Made by a program: the position numbers and the translations under genes | NCBI RefSeq assembly: GCF_029626235.1 | Contig: NZ_JARUBO010000005.1 | Coordinates: 5,738,001 to 5,802,000 of the forward strand | Direction of reading: 5' to 3' | From: Micromonospora sp. WMMD1120 | GTDB taxonomy: Bacteria; Actinomycetota; Actinomycetes; Mycobacteriales; Micromonosporaceae | DNA: 64,000 bases | Notes under the pieces: generated by a model | The model's database searches: none | What the model was told of the DNA's origin: nothing | What the model saw: only the letters and a program-made list of their open reading frames with translations | Shown here: positions 25,659 to 34,280 of the stretch, piece by piece | Layout of the letters: each line of letters starts with the position of its first letter | How positions within the stretch are numbered: position 1 is the stretch's first letter

Positions 25659-26501
25659 ATGACGGACGCCCCCGACGGGAGGCCGACACCCGCGGACCAG
25701 TGGCGGCACCGGGGCATCCGCGGGCTGACCGTCGCCTGGGAGGTGAGTGTCCGCGGCTGGCGGTGGTGGGCGCGCAGCTGGGATCGGCTGGTCGCCGCGC
25801 TGCAGGACGAGGCGCCGGTCGGCGCCGGTGCCGCGCCGTCGCCGTCCGGTCCGCTCGTCGAACAACGCGACGCGCCCCGACTGATCGCCGTCCCCGCCCG
25901 GGGTTACGTGTACTCGTTCTACATCCGCGCCACCTTCGCCTGGTCGTCGCCGGCGAGCCTCCGATCCGAGGTGCTGAGCTGGTACGTGCAGTACTTCCAG
26001 GCCAACGCCGTCCAACGACTGACCCGCCTCGCGGCCGACGCCGCCCGCAACCTGCCGCCGCACCGGGCCGGGGACCTGGAGGTGGCGTTGCAGCAGGCGC
26101 TGGCCGAGGACCCAATGTGGCACTACCAGCGGGGCGAGGTCACCCTCACCTGCCGCCCCGACGCCGCCGTACGCCTCGACGAGCGGATCATGCCGGCCCT
26201 GCAACCGCACGTCGACCGGCTGGTGCAGCTCGAATACCAGTTCGAGGAGCAGATCCGCAGAGCCCGGTACGCCGAGGAGCTGTGCCGACGCTGGGTGGCC
26301 CTGCTCGGCGACGACGCCGACGACCAGGAGATAGCCGACGCCCGCGACCAACTCCTGACGGCGCAGAAGGAAGCCACCCGCTGGATCACCGACCTCCTCC
26401 ACCGCCACGGCAACTCCGCCGCCAACCCCCCACCCACTCCCCCGCCCGCGCCGTCCCCCCGCCCCGCACCCCGCCCCTCGAGATCACTTGATGGTGAGTA
26501 G
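25659..26501 (+). CDS. Hypothetical protein, soluble, alpha-helical
   Basis: A 280-aa protein of unknown family. It has an N-terminal WRHRGIRGLTVAWEVSVRGW segment rich in Trp and Arg, a middle part with PARGYVYSFYIRATFAWSS, and a long charged helical region (VDRLVQLEYQFEEQIRRARY and following) that could form a coiled coil. The last 30 residues are Pro-rich. No signal peptide or membrane span. ATG 25659 has GGAGG six bases upstream. It stands alone, divergent from the RNase gene and convergent with the DUF559 gene across a strong hairpin. The Trp-rich segment and coiled coil suggest a membrane-peripheral or protein-binding role, but this is speculation. Confidence 0.65.
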   Translation: MTDAPDGRPTPADQWRHRGIRGLTVAWEVSVRGWRWWARSWDRLVAALQDEAPVGAGAAPSPSGPLVEQRDAPRLIAVPARGYVYSFYIRATFAWSSPASLRSEVLSWYVQYFQANAVQRLTRLAADAARNLPPHRAGDLEVALQQALAEDPMWHYQRGEVTLTCRPDAAVRLDERIMPALQPHVDRLVQLEYQFEEQIRRARYAEELCRRWVALLGDDADDQEIADARDQLLTAQKEATRWITDLLHRHGNSAANPPPTPPPAPSPRPAPRPSRSLDGE

Positions 26502-26541
26502 CGATCAACGCCCACAGACAGCTACAGAGCATCAAGTGATC
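26482..26541. terminator. Bidirectional hairpin between convergent genes
   Basis: GATCACTTGATG at 26482-26493 is perfectly complementary to CATCAAGTGATC at 26530-26541. An additional AACGCCCA/TGGGCGTT pair (26507-26514 and 26543-26550) extends the dyad. It spans the stops of the two convergent genes, as expected for a shared terminator. Confidence 0.65.
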
Positions 26542-27559
26542 ATGGGCGTTGGCGGCGACTGGCGAGGATGGTCAGGGTCTCCTGGCGGACCTGGGCCGGA
26601 TCGGCGATGAGACGGCGATGGCTGAAGCGCACGACGACGATGCCGGCGGTGGCGAGCAGCGCGTCGCGGCGGAGATCGATCTCGCGTTCGGCCGGGTCAC
26701 CGTGGCTGGTCGCGCCGTCCAACTCGATGTTGACGCGTTCCGCCTCGGCGAACATGTCGAGGTAGATGGTCCGGGTGCCGACGCGTACCCGCGCCTGCCG
26801 GGCGAAGATCGGCATGCCCGGACCGGTGAAGACGTGATCGTGGCCCCAGATCTCCAGAGGGCTGCGGCAGCCAGCCGCAAGTCGAGCCACCAGCCGGCGT
26901 AGCGCCCAGCGGTCGGGCAACCTGGGCACCTCGTGGAGAGCGGCGACCAACCGCTGCGGGGTGGTACGCCGATCGTTGACCGCGCGGATGAGCACGCTCG
27001 GCCGGTCGCCCATCGGCAGCAGCGGCCAACAGTCCACCAGAGTCCGATCGAGTCGAGTGACACGTGACCCGCCTCGGATCACGACGTGTGGAGCCTCGGC
27101 CACGAAGCCGGCTCGGTGCCGCACGACGAGATGCGGCCAGGCACGCCGGCCCGAGTTGGCGGGCAGGTCGAGATGGACCGGCTCACCGGGTGGTTGACGC
27201 CGCAGGCCCCACACGTCGAGCGCGGTCAGGCGGCTGAGCGCGGCACGGTCACCTCCGTACGCCAGCGCGGCTCGGCGAGCCAGTTCCGGCTCCATCCGCG
27301 CGAGAACCGGCAGTTCGGGTGGGGTGCCCCGAAGGAGCGCGGTGTCGACGTACACCTCCGGCAGGACCCGGGCCAGCCGACCGGTTCGGCAGGCACCCTG
27401 GAGCGTCCAGGGCGGCGCCACGCTGAGCACCTCGTGCCGGGTGGCCAGGCCACCACGTCGATCGAGCAGGGCTCGCAGGCGCGCGTCCACCAGCCCACAG
27501 TGCCCCCGATCGCCGCTGGGGCGCGGGGCGCTGTGGACAGTGAACGCACCTGTGGACAC
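26540..27559 (-). CDS. DUF559-type nuclease-domain protein with AbiEi-like N-terminal region
   Basis: A protein of up to 339 aa. The C-terminal about 110 residues form a DUF559/Vsr-like PD-(D/E)XK domain: RTIYLDMFAEAERVNIELDG followed by ATSHGDPAEREIDLRRDAL and a GIVVVRF strand. The N-terminal half looks like a winged-helix/AbiEi-type module: WTLQGACRTGRLARVLPEVY and LSRLTALDVWGLR. Such proteins are common and multi-copy in actinobacteria; a DNA-damage or defence role is suggested but unproven. The frame opens at GTG 27559 with a poor ribosome binding site; GTG about 27490 (VDARLRALLDRRGG) fits the paralog at 29618-30571 better. Confidence 0.75.
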   Translation of the reverse strand: MSTGAFTVHSAPRPSGDRGHCGLVDARLRALLDRRGGLATRHEVLSVAPPWTLQGACRTGRLARVLPEVYVDTALLRGTPPELPVLARMEPELARRAALAYGGDRAALSRLTALDVWGLRRQPPGEPVHLDLPANSGRRAWPHLVVRHRAGFVAEAPHVVIRGGSRVTRLDRTLVDCWPLLPMGDRPSVLIRAVNDRRTTPQRLVAALHEVPRLPDRWALRRLVARLAAGCRSPLEIWGHDHVFTGPGMPIFARQARVRVGTRTIYLDMFAEAERVNIELDGATSHGDPAEREIDLRRDALLATAGIVVVRFSHRRLIADPAQVRQETLTILASRRQRP

Positions 27560-27601
27560 CCACCCAGGCCGGCGTCGGTTGTGGTAAGGGGCCCGCGCCG
27601 G

Positions 27602-27805
27602 CTACGGCTCCCGCATCCAGGTCTTCGGGTCGGTCACGAAGACACCCTTGCCCTGCTGCCGCCGAATCACCCGCAGCGCTTCGAGTCGGACATAGGCCAG
27701 TTGGACAGTGCCGATGTTGAACCGGAGCTGCTGCTCGCGTGGCAACGAGTTCGGCTCATCCCCTGGTCGGGGCGGGCGCGTGTGCCCGTCCCGACCCACT
27801 CGCAC
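27602..27805 (-). pseudogene. Fragment of a GntR-family winged-helix regulator
   Basis: A short frame of about 67 codons whose last 45 resemble the second half of a GntR DNA-binding domain: LPREQQLRFNIGTVQLAYVR then LEALRVIRRQQGKGVFVTD. The first helices and any effector domain are absent, and there is no convincing start. It lies in the otherwise empty space between the DUF559 gene and the DivIVA-like gene. I read it as a decayed regulator; a functional short peptide is less likely. Confidence 0.4.
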
Positions 27806-27834
27806 TCCTCTGACCCAGCCCGGGAGGGATCGTC

Positions 27835-28128
27835 GTGGCTCAGGTGTATCGAGGTGGTCAGCCCCGTCCCGCCGGCTATCCGGCGCGGTTGACGCCGCAC
27901 GAGGTGCGGACCCGCGAGTTCGCCGCGCGACGGCGCGGCGTCGACCTCGATGAGGTACGCGACTTCCAGGCCCGGGTGGCCGACGAGCTGGCCATGCTCA
28001 ACGAGACGGTACGGCTGCTCAGCCAGGAGAACGATCGGATTCGACGGGCGCTGCGCGACTGGCAGACCATGCACGCGCGCCGGTGCTCGTCGGCGCAGGA
28101 GCAGGACCGAAATGCCGGCCACTGGTGA
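27835..28128 (+). CDS. Small DivIVA-domain protein
   Basis: A 97-aa protein with a short DivIVA N-terminal signature: LTPHEVRTREFAARRRGVDL followed by DEVRDFQARVADELAML and a coiled-coil segment of about 35 residues (LNETVRLLSQENDRIRRAL). DivIVA proteins bind negatively curved membrane at poles and division sites; this form is very short with only one coiled-coil stretch, so it may work as a scaffold subunit or interact with a longer DivIVA/Wag31. GTG 27835 is preceded by GGGAGGGA about seven bases upstream. It is not obviously in an operon with its neighbours. Confidence 0.72.
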   Translation: MAQVYRGGQPRPAGYPARLTPHEVRTREFAARRRGVDLDEVRDFQARVADELAMLNETVRLLSQENDRIRRALRDWQTMHARRCSSAQEQDRNAGHW

Positions 28129-28174
28129 CCGCGCGTGCTCACCGGGACGCGCCGCCCGGGGTGCCGTTCCCCGT

Positions 28175-28741
28175 TCACCGGCTGCCCGGCGCGGAGGCGG
28201 GACGGTCGAGCAGCGCCTGCCGCAACACCGCTGACTGCTCCACCGACCCGCCCCGCACGCCGAGACTCTGCCGGGCCGCCCGGTAGTAGCCGTCGCGGGC
28301 CTCGTTGACCCGCATCAACACCTCGGCGATGTCCGGCGGCGCGGGCACCACCCGTCGGGCGAGCCGTTCCACCTGCCAGACCCCGTCGCGCCAGGCTGCG
28401 GCGGCGGCGACCGTCGCCTCGTCGCCGAGCAGCAGCAGGTTCTCCCAGGCGATGGTGCGGCGGGCGTCCGCCTCGGCCAGCCGGGTCAGCCCCTCGTCGT
28501 GGTCGATGGGGTGGCTGTGCGATCCCGGTCGCAGGTCGGCCGTCATCCGTAACGCCACCGCGTGGCTCTCCTTCAGGGCGTGCGCGTAGTCGACGTACGC
28601 GTCGAGCCGCCGCTCGTCCCAGCGGACGTTCTGGCCGCGCCGCCACCGGGCGCGGTCGGCGAGGGATGTGGCGAGGATGGTGCCCAGGGTGCCGAGCAAC
28701 ACGCCGAGGAGTGCCGGAAGCTGCGTCAGAAGGGTCCCCAC
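28175..28741 (-). CDS. Hypothetical membrane-anchored protein
   Basis: A 188-aa protein with one N-terminal hydrophobic helix (LPALLGVLLGTLGTILATSL) followed by a basic stop-transfer and an entirely helical, charged cytoplasmic part (RWDERRLDAYVDYAHALKES). No known domain. Similar small proteins, one anchor helix plus helical tail, are common in actinobacteria. GTG 28741 is used because the helix starts there; the ribosome binding site is weak (GGCGG). It ends convergent with the DivIVA-like gene and lies just downstream of the Mrr-type nuclease gene, with which it may be co-transcribed. Confidence 0.6.
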   Translation of the reverse strand: MGTLLTQLPALLGVLLGTLGTILATSLADRARWRRGQNVRWDERRLDAYVDYAHALKESHAVALRMTADLRPGSHSHPIDHDEGLTRLAEADARRTIAWENLLLLGDEATVAAAAAWRDGVWQVERLARRVVPAPPDIAEVLMRVNEARDGYYRAARQSLGVRGGSVEQSAVLRQALLDRPASAPGSR

Positions 28742-28785
28742 GCCGCCGAGATTGCCAGCACCGGGCAAGCGACGCCAAGGACGAC

Positions 28786-29517
28786 TCAGCGCGTGACGCC
28801 GCTTCTGACGCCCAGCGCCGGCGGCTGCCCCGTCGACGCCCACATCTCCAACGCCTCCCGGTCCACGAGCGTGATGCCGAGTTGCCGCGCCAACCGCACG
28901 CCGTCGCCAGCGGTGAAGGAGCTGTTCGTCACGAGCAGGCAGATCTCGCCACGATGGATGTCCCGGCAGGTGCCGGCGAACCGCTGGATCGCGGCGCTGC
29001 CCACCCGGTTGCCGATGCTCTGCCGCTTGCACTGCACCACGACGCGTCGACCGTCGGGAGCCACTGCCAGAACGTCCGCTCCCCGGTCCCGGGCGCCCCC
29101 GCACACAGTGACGTCGCGGAAGCCGGACCCGATGAGGATGCGTGCGAACCACTGCTCGAACTCGGCCCCGCTCATCGTGTCGGTGACCGCGATCAACCTG
29201 TCCCGTTGGACCTGGTCGAACCGCTCGCGGGCGCGCTGCCGCGACACGAGGATCGCCACCGTGACCGCCCCGCCGACGACGAGGAGCACCACGAAACTGG
29301 ACCAGTAGGGATGCCGCCGCACGACGTCGACGACCGTGCGCAGGAGCACGAAGCCGATGACCGCGCCCAGCGCCAGCAACCAGCCGTTGGCCGAGCTGCC
29401 GCCTGCGGACACCCGGCGGACCGTCGACCTACGGCGCACGCGTCCGGAGCGCCGCCTGCGGTAGTGCGCCCGCACCCGCGCGCCGTTCCTCCTGGTGTGC
29501 GCTCTGACGAACGGCAC
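28786..29517 (-). CDS. Membrane-anchored Mrr-type restriction endonuclease-like protein
   Basis: A 243-aa protein. After a very basic N-terminus (RRRRSGRVRRRSTVRR) come two hydrophobic helices at residues about 44-60 and 71-88 (ANGWLLALGAVIGFVLLRTV; SSFVVLLVVGGAVTVAILV). The C-terminal about 130 residues form an Mrr_cat-type PD-(D/E)XK nuclease: FEQWFARILIGSGFRDVTV, then D in RDRGADVLAV and Q-x-K in VVVQCKRQS. Mrr enzymes cut modified DNA; membrane-tethered versions may act on incoming DNA. GTG 29517 has GGGGAGG seven bases upstream. It lies between two DUF559 genes. Confidence 0.75.
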   Translation of the reverse strand: MPFVRAHTRRNGARVRAHYRRRRSGRVRRRSTVRRVSAGGSSANGWLLALGAVIGFVLLRTVVDVVRRHPYWSSFVVLLVVGGAVTVAILVSRQRARERFDQVQRDRLIAVTDTMSGAEFEQWFARILIGSGFRDVTVCGGARDRGADVLAVAPDGRRVVVQCKRQSIGNRVGSAAIQRFAGTCRDIHRGEICLLVTNSSFTAGDGVRLARQLGITLVDREALEMWASTGQPPALGVRSGVTR

Positions 29518-29617
29518 GAGTCGCCTCCCCGGTCGCGAAAGCCCAGTGTCGCGCCCCCGGTCAACACATCGGCCGATCGCGGTGGCCCAGCTCGCAGCGG
29601 CGTGCGCCGGCACCGCG

Positions 29618-30571
29618 TCAGGTCCGGCGGGCGGCGAGAATGGCCAGGGTTTCGCGGCGTACCTCGTCAGCCTCGTGCGTCAGGCGCCGGTGGGCGAAGC
29701 GAACTACAACGATTCCCATGGTCGCGAGCAGGGCGTCCCGCCGCAGGTCGATCTCGCGCCGACGTGGGTCGCCGTGGGTGGTGGCGCCGTCGAGTTCGAT
29801 GTTGACCCGCTCGCGCTCGGCGAACATGTCGAGGTAAACCGTTCGACGCCCGACGGAGATCGGCACCTGCCGACGAAACCTCGGCATTCCGGCACCGACG
29901 AAGACGTGCTCGTGCCCCCAAATTTCCAGAGGGCTGCGGCAGCCGTCGGCGAGCCGGCTCAGCAGCGTTCGCAGAGCGGCGCGGTCCGTCAGCTTGGGCA
30001 CCTTCTCCACGGCCTCGGTCAGTCACTCGACGGTTGTCAGCCGCTCGTTGACGGCCCGGATCACGGGAACGCGTCGCTCGGCGGGTGGCAACGCCGGCCA
30101 TGAATCGACAAGTGCTTGCTCCAGGCGGCTGATCCTGAGCCCTCGCCGGACGACGACGTGCGGTGGTTCGATGAGCAGGTTGCGGCGGCGATGCACGACC
30201 AGCCCAGGTCGCGAACGCAGACCCGTGCTCGCCGGTGTGCTCAGGTGCAGCAGGTCACCGCTACTCTGCGCGCGCAGTCCCCACGCGTGCAGCGCACTGA
30301 GGTGGCTGAGCGCGCCGCCGCCGTCCGCCCAGGTGAGCGCGGCTCGGTGGCCCAGCGCCGGGTCCAGTCGACTGATCACCGGAGCACCCGGCCGCTCACC
30401 GACCAGGTGCGCCGCCACGAACACCTCGGGCAGAACCCGTAGCAGCTCACCCGTACGGCAGGCCTGCTGAAGCGTCCACGACGGCACGACCTGCGTGGCC
30501 GTCGGGAGGGTCACCAGCCCTCCGCCGAGCGCCACCAGTTTCCCGAGCACCGCGTTCACACCGGGAACCAT
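29618..30571 (-). pseudogene. DUF559 paralog interrupted by an in-frame TGA
   Basis: A second copy of the DUF559/AbiEi-like protein, clearly paralogous to 26540-27559: WTLQQACRTGELLRVLPEVF, then SPLEIWGHEHVFVGAGMP, NIELDGATTHGDPRRREIDL. At 30023-30025 an in-frame TGA interrupts it where the paralog has an Arg codon (TTPQR versus TTVE-stop), the pattern of a CGA-to-TGA transition. The nuclease half (29618-30010) could still be translated from the GTG at 30010. The likely true start is ATG 30571 (VPGVNAVLGKLVALGGG). It may be a recent pseudogene, a sequencing or assembly error, or a split gene. Confidence 0.7.
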
Positions 30572-30672
30572 GGCGTCCCACCCGAGCCCTCGCAAGCAGC
30601 TGCGCGAGCTCCTGTGGACAACAGCCGCGCTGTGGATGACGCCCGCCGCGCTGTGCTTCCTGGTATGCGCTC

Positions 30673-30735
30673 CGATCGGTGGCAACTGAGCAGTTCGACA
30701 CGCCGACGTCTGCGCTGCTCAGCTGCCACCGATCG
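30673..30735 (-). terminator. Long hairpin downstream of the ABC exporter operon
   Basis: A 21-nt arm at 30673-30693 (CGATCGGTGGCAACTGAGCAG region) pairs with 30715-30735 with one mismatch, around a 21-nt loop. It lies 20 bp after the stop of the leftward-transcribed ABC permease, as a terminator would. Confidence 0.7.
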
Positions 30736-30755
30736 GCGAGTCGGCTGCGGGAGCC

Positions 30756-32381
30756 TCAGCTCGGCACGTCGCGGCGGCGGAACGCCACCGCGCCGGCGGC
30801 CAGCAGCAGCGCGGCCACAGTGGTCAGCACGACCACCGGCAGCGCCGCCGGGTCCGTCGCGGGCACCGCGGGCACATGGGTGTACGGCGACAGGTCCAGC
30901 GCGGCCTGCGGCAGCTCCAGCACAGCGCCGAGTTGCCCGAGCAGGAGGAAGACCAGCAGAGCCGTCCAGGACAGCACCACCGAGAGGCGGGGCAGCAGTC
31001 CGAACAGGGCGGTGACCACCCCGGCCACCACCAGCAGGGCGGGCAGGCGCAGCAGCGCGGCGCCGCCCAGCGCGACGGTCTGGCCGAGCGGGTCGCCGGT
31101 GACCAGGCCGTACCCGAGCCCGGTGGTCAGGCCGGCGAGCAGCAGCAGGGCGGCAGCGCCGAGGATCGCGGCGAGCACCTGGGTGCCGAGCCAACGGGTA
31201 CGACTCACGGCGGTGGCCAGGGCGGCCTCCAGCACCCCGTCGGCCTCGTCGGCGCGGACGCGCAGCAGGGCCTGCACCACGTACGCGCCGAGGGTCAGCG
31301 CGAAGAGGCCGAGCATCGCGGAGAGGTAGGCGTCGATCAGCTCGCCACCGCCACCCATCGCGTTGATCGCCTCGGCGGCGGCCGGGTTCTGGTCGATCAT
31401 CGCGTTGAACTCGTCACCGGCGACGCCCATGCAGAGGCCGAACACCGCCACCCCGACGGCCCAGCCGAGCAGCGTGCCGCGTTGCGTACGCCAGGCCAGC
31501 CCGGCGGGGCTGAGCAGCCGTGGCGTCCCGGTCGCCGGCCCGCGCCGGGGGGCGATCAGCCCGGCGCCGAGGTCGCGTCGCTCGGCGAGGGCGTACGCCA
31601 CGGCCACCCCGACGAGCAGCAGCGCGACGGGGAGGGCGAGCACCCACCAGCGGTCGCCGGCGTAGGCGTGCACCTGGTTGCCCCAGCCGAGCGGGGAGAG
31701 CCAGGACGGCCAGGCGCTGCGGACCCGGGTCCCGTCGGCGCTCTGCTCACCGAGCACGTCCCCGGCGGCGCGCAGGGCGAAGAAGAGCCCGACGGCGGCG
31801 GCGGCGAGCGCGTTGGCGCCACGCGCGGTGACGGAGAGCTGGGCGGTGACCGCGGCGACCGCCGTGCAGGAGATGCCGACGCCACCGATCGCGGCGGCTG
31901 CCGCCACCGACCCGGCGACCGGCAGGTCGGCGCCGATCAGGGCGAGCGCGAGCAGCGCGGCGGCCAACACGTTCGCCGCGACGATGACGGTCAGCGCGGC
32001 GGTCAGCGGCGCGTACCGGCCGACGACGGAGGCACCGAGCAGTTCGGCCCGGCCGGTCTCCTCGTTCTGCCGGGTGTGCCGGACCACAGCGAAGGTGCTC
32101 AGCAGCGCGACGATCAGCGCCAGCGTCACGTACGTCTCGGCGACCACCACCGCGCCGAGGTCGGTGCCGGCGATCGGGCCGTTGAACGCCCGGGCGACCA
32201 GGCTGGACGCCGACGTGGTGGCGTACACCTGGCGGGCCGCCTGGTCGGGGTAGACGCCGGTGACGCTGCCGGCGAGGGCGTAGCCGAGCAGTGGCGTGCC
32301 GAGAATCCAGATCGCGAGGCGGACCCGGTCGCGGCGCAGCACCAGCCGGGCGAGCCGGGGCGCGCCGGTGAGGGCGCTCAT
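30756..32381 (-). CDS. ABC-2-like exporter permease
   Basis: A 541-aa membrane permease with about 12 predicted helices, in two similar halves. It starts with a short basic segment and the family block RLVLRRDRVRLAIWILG, followed by YATTSASSLVARAFNGP. A second half begins at about residue 280 (LAWRTQRGTLLGWAVGVAVF), and a conserved GVLEAALATAVSRTRWLG loop lies in it. Proteins of this length and layout pair with a separate ATPase and are often annotated as antibiotic or polyketide exporters. The ATG overlaps the ATPase stop (ATGA). The TetR gene is divergent, so drug or metabolite export under TetR control is likely. Confidence 0.87.
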   Translation of the reverse strand: MSALTGAPRLARLVLRRDRVRLAIWILGTPLLGYALAGSVTGVYPDQAARQVYATTSASSLVARAFNGPIAGTDLGAVVVAETYVTLALIVALLSTFAVVRHTRQNEETGRAELLGASVVGRYAPLTAALTVIVAANVLAAALLALALIGADLPVAGSVAAAAAIGGVGISCTAVAAVTAQLSVTARGANALAAAAVGLFFALRAAGDVLGEQSADGTRVRSAWPSWLSPLGWGNQVHAYAGDRWWVLALPVALLLVGVAVAYALAERRDLGAGLIAPRRGPATGTPRLLSPAGLAWRTQRGTLLGWAVGVAVFGLCMGVAGDEFNAMIDQNPAAAEAINAMGGGGELIDAYLSAMLGLFALTLGAYVVQALLRVRADEADGVLEAALATAVSRTRWLGTQVLAAILGAAALLLLAGLTTGLGYGLVTGDPLGQTVALGGAALLRLPALLVVAGVVTALFGLLPRLSVVLSWTALLVFLLLGQLGAVLELPQAALDLSPYTHVPAVPATDPAALPVVVLTTVAALLLAAGAVAFRRRDVPS

Positions 32382-33301
32382 CGGACGCCCGCCCGCGGGC
32401 TCCGCGCGCTCGGGGCGGCGGGGTCGTCGCCGTAGTGACGCAGGAAGAGCTGCTCCAGGGTGGGTGGCGTGCTGGTCAGCGCGCGCACGCCGAAGCGGAC
32501 GAGCTGCCCGAGCAGCTCGTCGAGGTGGGCGGGCTCGACCTCCAGGTGGGTGCGCCCGTCGGCCGCGTGCACGTCGTGCACCCCGGGCAGCGTTTCCAGC
32601 CCGGCGACCGGCCGGACGGTTTCGACGGTCACCGCCGTGCGGGTGAGGTGGCGCAGCTCGGCGAGGGTGCCGGTCTCGACGGTGCGGCCCTCGCGGATGA
32701 TGCTGACCCGGTCGCAGAGCGCCTCGACCTCGGCGAGCACGTGGCTGGAGAGCAGCACCGTGGCGCCGGCCTGCTTGATCCGCCGGACCTCGTCCTGGAA
32801 CACCGCCTCCATCAGCGGGTCGAGGCCGGAGGTCGGCTCGTCGAGCACGTACAGCTCGACCGGGGAGGCGAACGCGGCGACGATGGCGACCTTCTGCCGG
32901 TTGCCCTTGGAGTAGGTGCGGCAGCGGCGGGTCGGGTCCAGGTCGAAGCGGCGCAGCAGCTCGTCGCGACGCTTCGGGTCGAGGCCGCCGCGCAGCTGGC
33001 CGAGCAGGTCGATGGCCTCTCCGCCGGTGAGGTTGGGCCAGAGGTTGACGTCACCCGGCACGTACGCCAGGCGGCGGTGCAGGCGGACGGCGTCACGCCA
33101 CGGGTCGGCGCCGAGCAGGTCGACGTCGCCCGAGTCGCGGCGGAGCAGGCCGAGCAGGACCCGGATGGTGGTGGACTTGCCGGAGCCGTTGGGACCGAGG
33201 AAGCCGTGCACCTCCCCCTGGTCCACGCGCAGATCGAGCCCGTCGAGGGCGCGGATCGTCCCGAACGTCTTGACCAGGTTGTCGATGGAGATGACGGGCA
33301 T
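32378..33301 (-). CDS. ABC exporter ATP-binding protein
   Basis: A 307-aa ATPase of the DrrA-like exporter type. Walker A is GPNGSGKST, the signature is YSKGNRQKVAIVAAF (a variant of LSGGQ), Walker B is VLDEPTSGLDPL and the switch His lies in LLSSHVLAEVE. The C-terminal extension of about 90 aa (ETVRPVAGLETLPGV) is usual for this subgroup. ATG 33301 follows AGGAGGGG; the longer frame upstream has no ribosome binding site. It powers the downstream permease and is divergent from the TetR-type regulator. Confidence 0.92.
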   Translation of the reverse strand: MPVISIDNLVKTFGTIRALDGLDLRVDQGEVHGFLGPNGSGKSTTIRVLLGLLRRDSGDVDLLGADPWRDAVRLHRRLAYVPGDVNLWPNLTGGEAIDLLGQLRGGLDPKRRDELLRRFDLDPTRRCRTYSKGNRQKVAIVAAFASPVELYVLDEPTSGLDPLMEAVFQDEVRRIKQAGATVLLSSHVLAEVEALCDRVSIIREGRTVETGTLAELRHLTRTAVTVETVRPVAGLETLPGVHDVHAADGRTHLEVEPAHLDELLGQLVRFGVRALTSTPPTLEQLFLRHYGDDPAAPSARSPRAGVR

Positions 33302-33341
33302 GGCCCCTCCTGCGTTGACGGTGTCGACCGACCTCACTGTA

Positions 33342-33388
33342 CTGACCGCTGGTCAGCACAATCAACGGTGATTGTGCCCACTGGTCAG
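33342..33388. promoter_or_regulatory. TetR operator region with two dyads
   Basis: Perfect arms CTGACC (33342-33347) and GGTCAG (33351-33356) form one dyad, and GCACAATC (33356-33363) and GATTGTGC (33370-33377) a second one just beside it. A third CTGGTCAG half-site is at 33381-33388. All lie in the divergent region between the exporter ATPase gene and the TetR gene, so they are likely binding sites for that regulator and overlap the promoters. Confidence 0.65.
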
Positions 33389-33409
33389 GACGTGGCTAGG
33401 CTGGCCGGC

Positions 33410-34237
33410 ATGACCGCCGATCCCGCGGACGACACCCGCACCCGGATCCTGCGCGCCGCCCTCGACCTCTTCGCCGAACACGGCTACCAGCGCACCTCGC
33501 TGCGGCAGATCGGTGAACGTCTGCGGCTGACCAAGACCGCGGTCCTCTATCACTTCCCAGCCAAGGAACACCTGCTCGCCGCCCTGGTCGAGCCGTTCGT
33601 CGCCGACCTCGAGGCGCTGCTCGACTCGGCCCGGACGCAGCCCACCGAGGTGGCCCGGTGGACCGTGCTGGAGGGCTGGGTCGACGTCATGCTCGCCCAC
33701 CGTCGACCGCTCGGCATGCTGTTCCACGACATCGCGTTGATCGGGCGGGGCGACACGTACCACCGCCTGATGCAGATCGCGATGCGGGCCAACGATCTGA
33801 TCGCCGGGCCGGACGCCGGTCGTCGGGAACGGGTACGCGCGCTGCAGGCGGTCGCCGCGTGCAGCGACGCGGTGGTCTTCTTCACCGACGTGCCCGACGA
33901 GGTGCTGCGCGAGGACATGCTCGACGGCGTACGTCGGCTGCTGGCCCCGGCCGGGGCGTCCTCAGGCACGGGCGCACCCGCCGGGTCGCCGCCGGGCACC
34001 GGCGCGGCGGCGGCGCCGGGCGCGGCCACGGCGGGCCCGGCGCTGCGCGGGACCCCGACGGAGTCGGCCCTGAGCGGCGCGGGCCGGCGGCGGCCGGGAC
34101 GACCCCGGGCGTTGGGCAGCGATCAAATCGAGGCGGCCCGGCGGATGCACGCGGCGGGCACCCATTCGGTGGACGCCATCGCCGCCGCCCTGGGCGTCTC
34201 CCGGGCGACCGTCTACCGCCACCTGGGCACGCCGTAA
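33410..34237 (+). CDS. TetR-family regulator with an extra C-terminal HTH domain
   Basis: A 275-aa regulator. The usual N-terminal TetR HTH is present (TRILRAALDLFAEHGYQRTS, then LRQIGERLRLTKTAVLYHFP), followed by a ligand-binding helical domain to about residue 185. After a low-complexity Gly/Ala/Pro linker there is a second DNA-binding motif at about residues 232-274: RRRPGRPRALGSDQIEAARR and HSVDAIAAALGVSRATVYRH. This resembles the Hin/resolvase-type HTH. TetR proteins normally have only one HTH, so this may read two half-sites or loop DNA. It is divergent from the exporter genes it probably controls. Confidence 0.85.
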   Translation: MTADPADDTRTRILRAALDLFAEHGYQRTSLRQIGERLRLTKTAVLYHFPAKEHLLAALVEPFVADLEALLDSARTQPTEVARWTVLEGWVDVMLAHRRPLGMLFHDIALIGRGDTYHRLMQIAMRANDLIAGPDAGRRERVRALQAVAACSDAVVFFTDVPDEVLREDMLDGVRRLLAPAGASSGTGAPAGSPPGTGAAAAPGAATAGPALRGTPTESALSGAGRRRPGRPRALGSDQIEAARRMHAAGTHSVDAIAAALGVSRATVYRHLGTP

Positions 34238-34280
34238 CGAGATAGTTCTGCGACAGTTCCGCGACGGTTTTGATCCGCAG

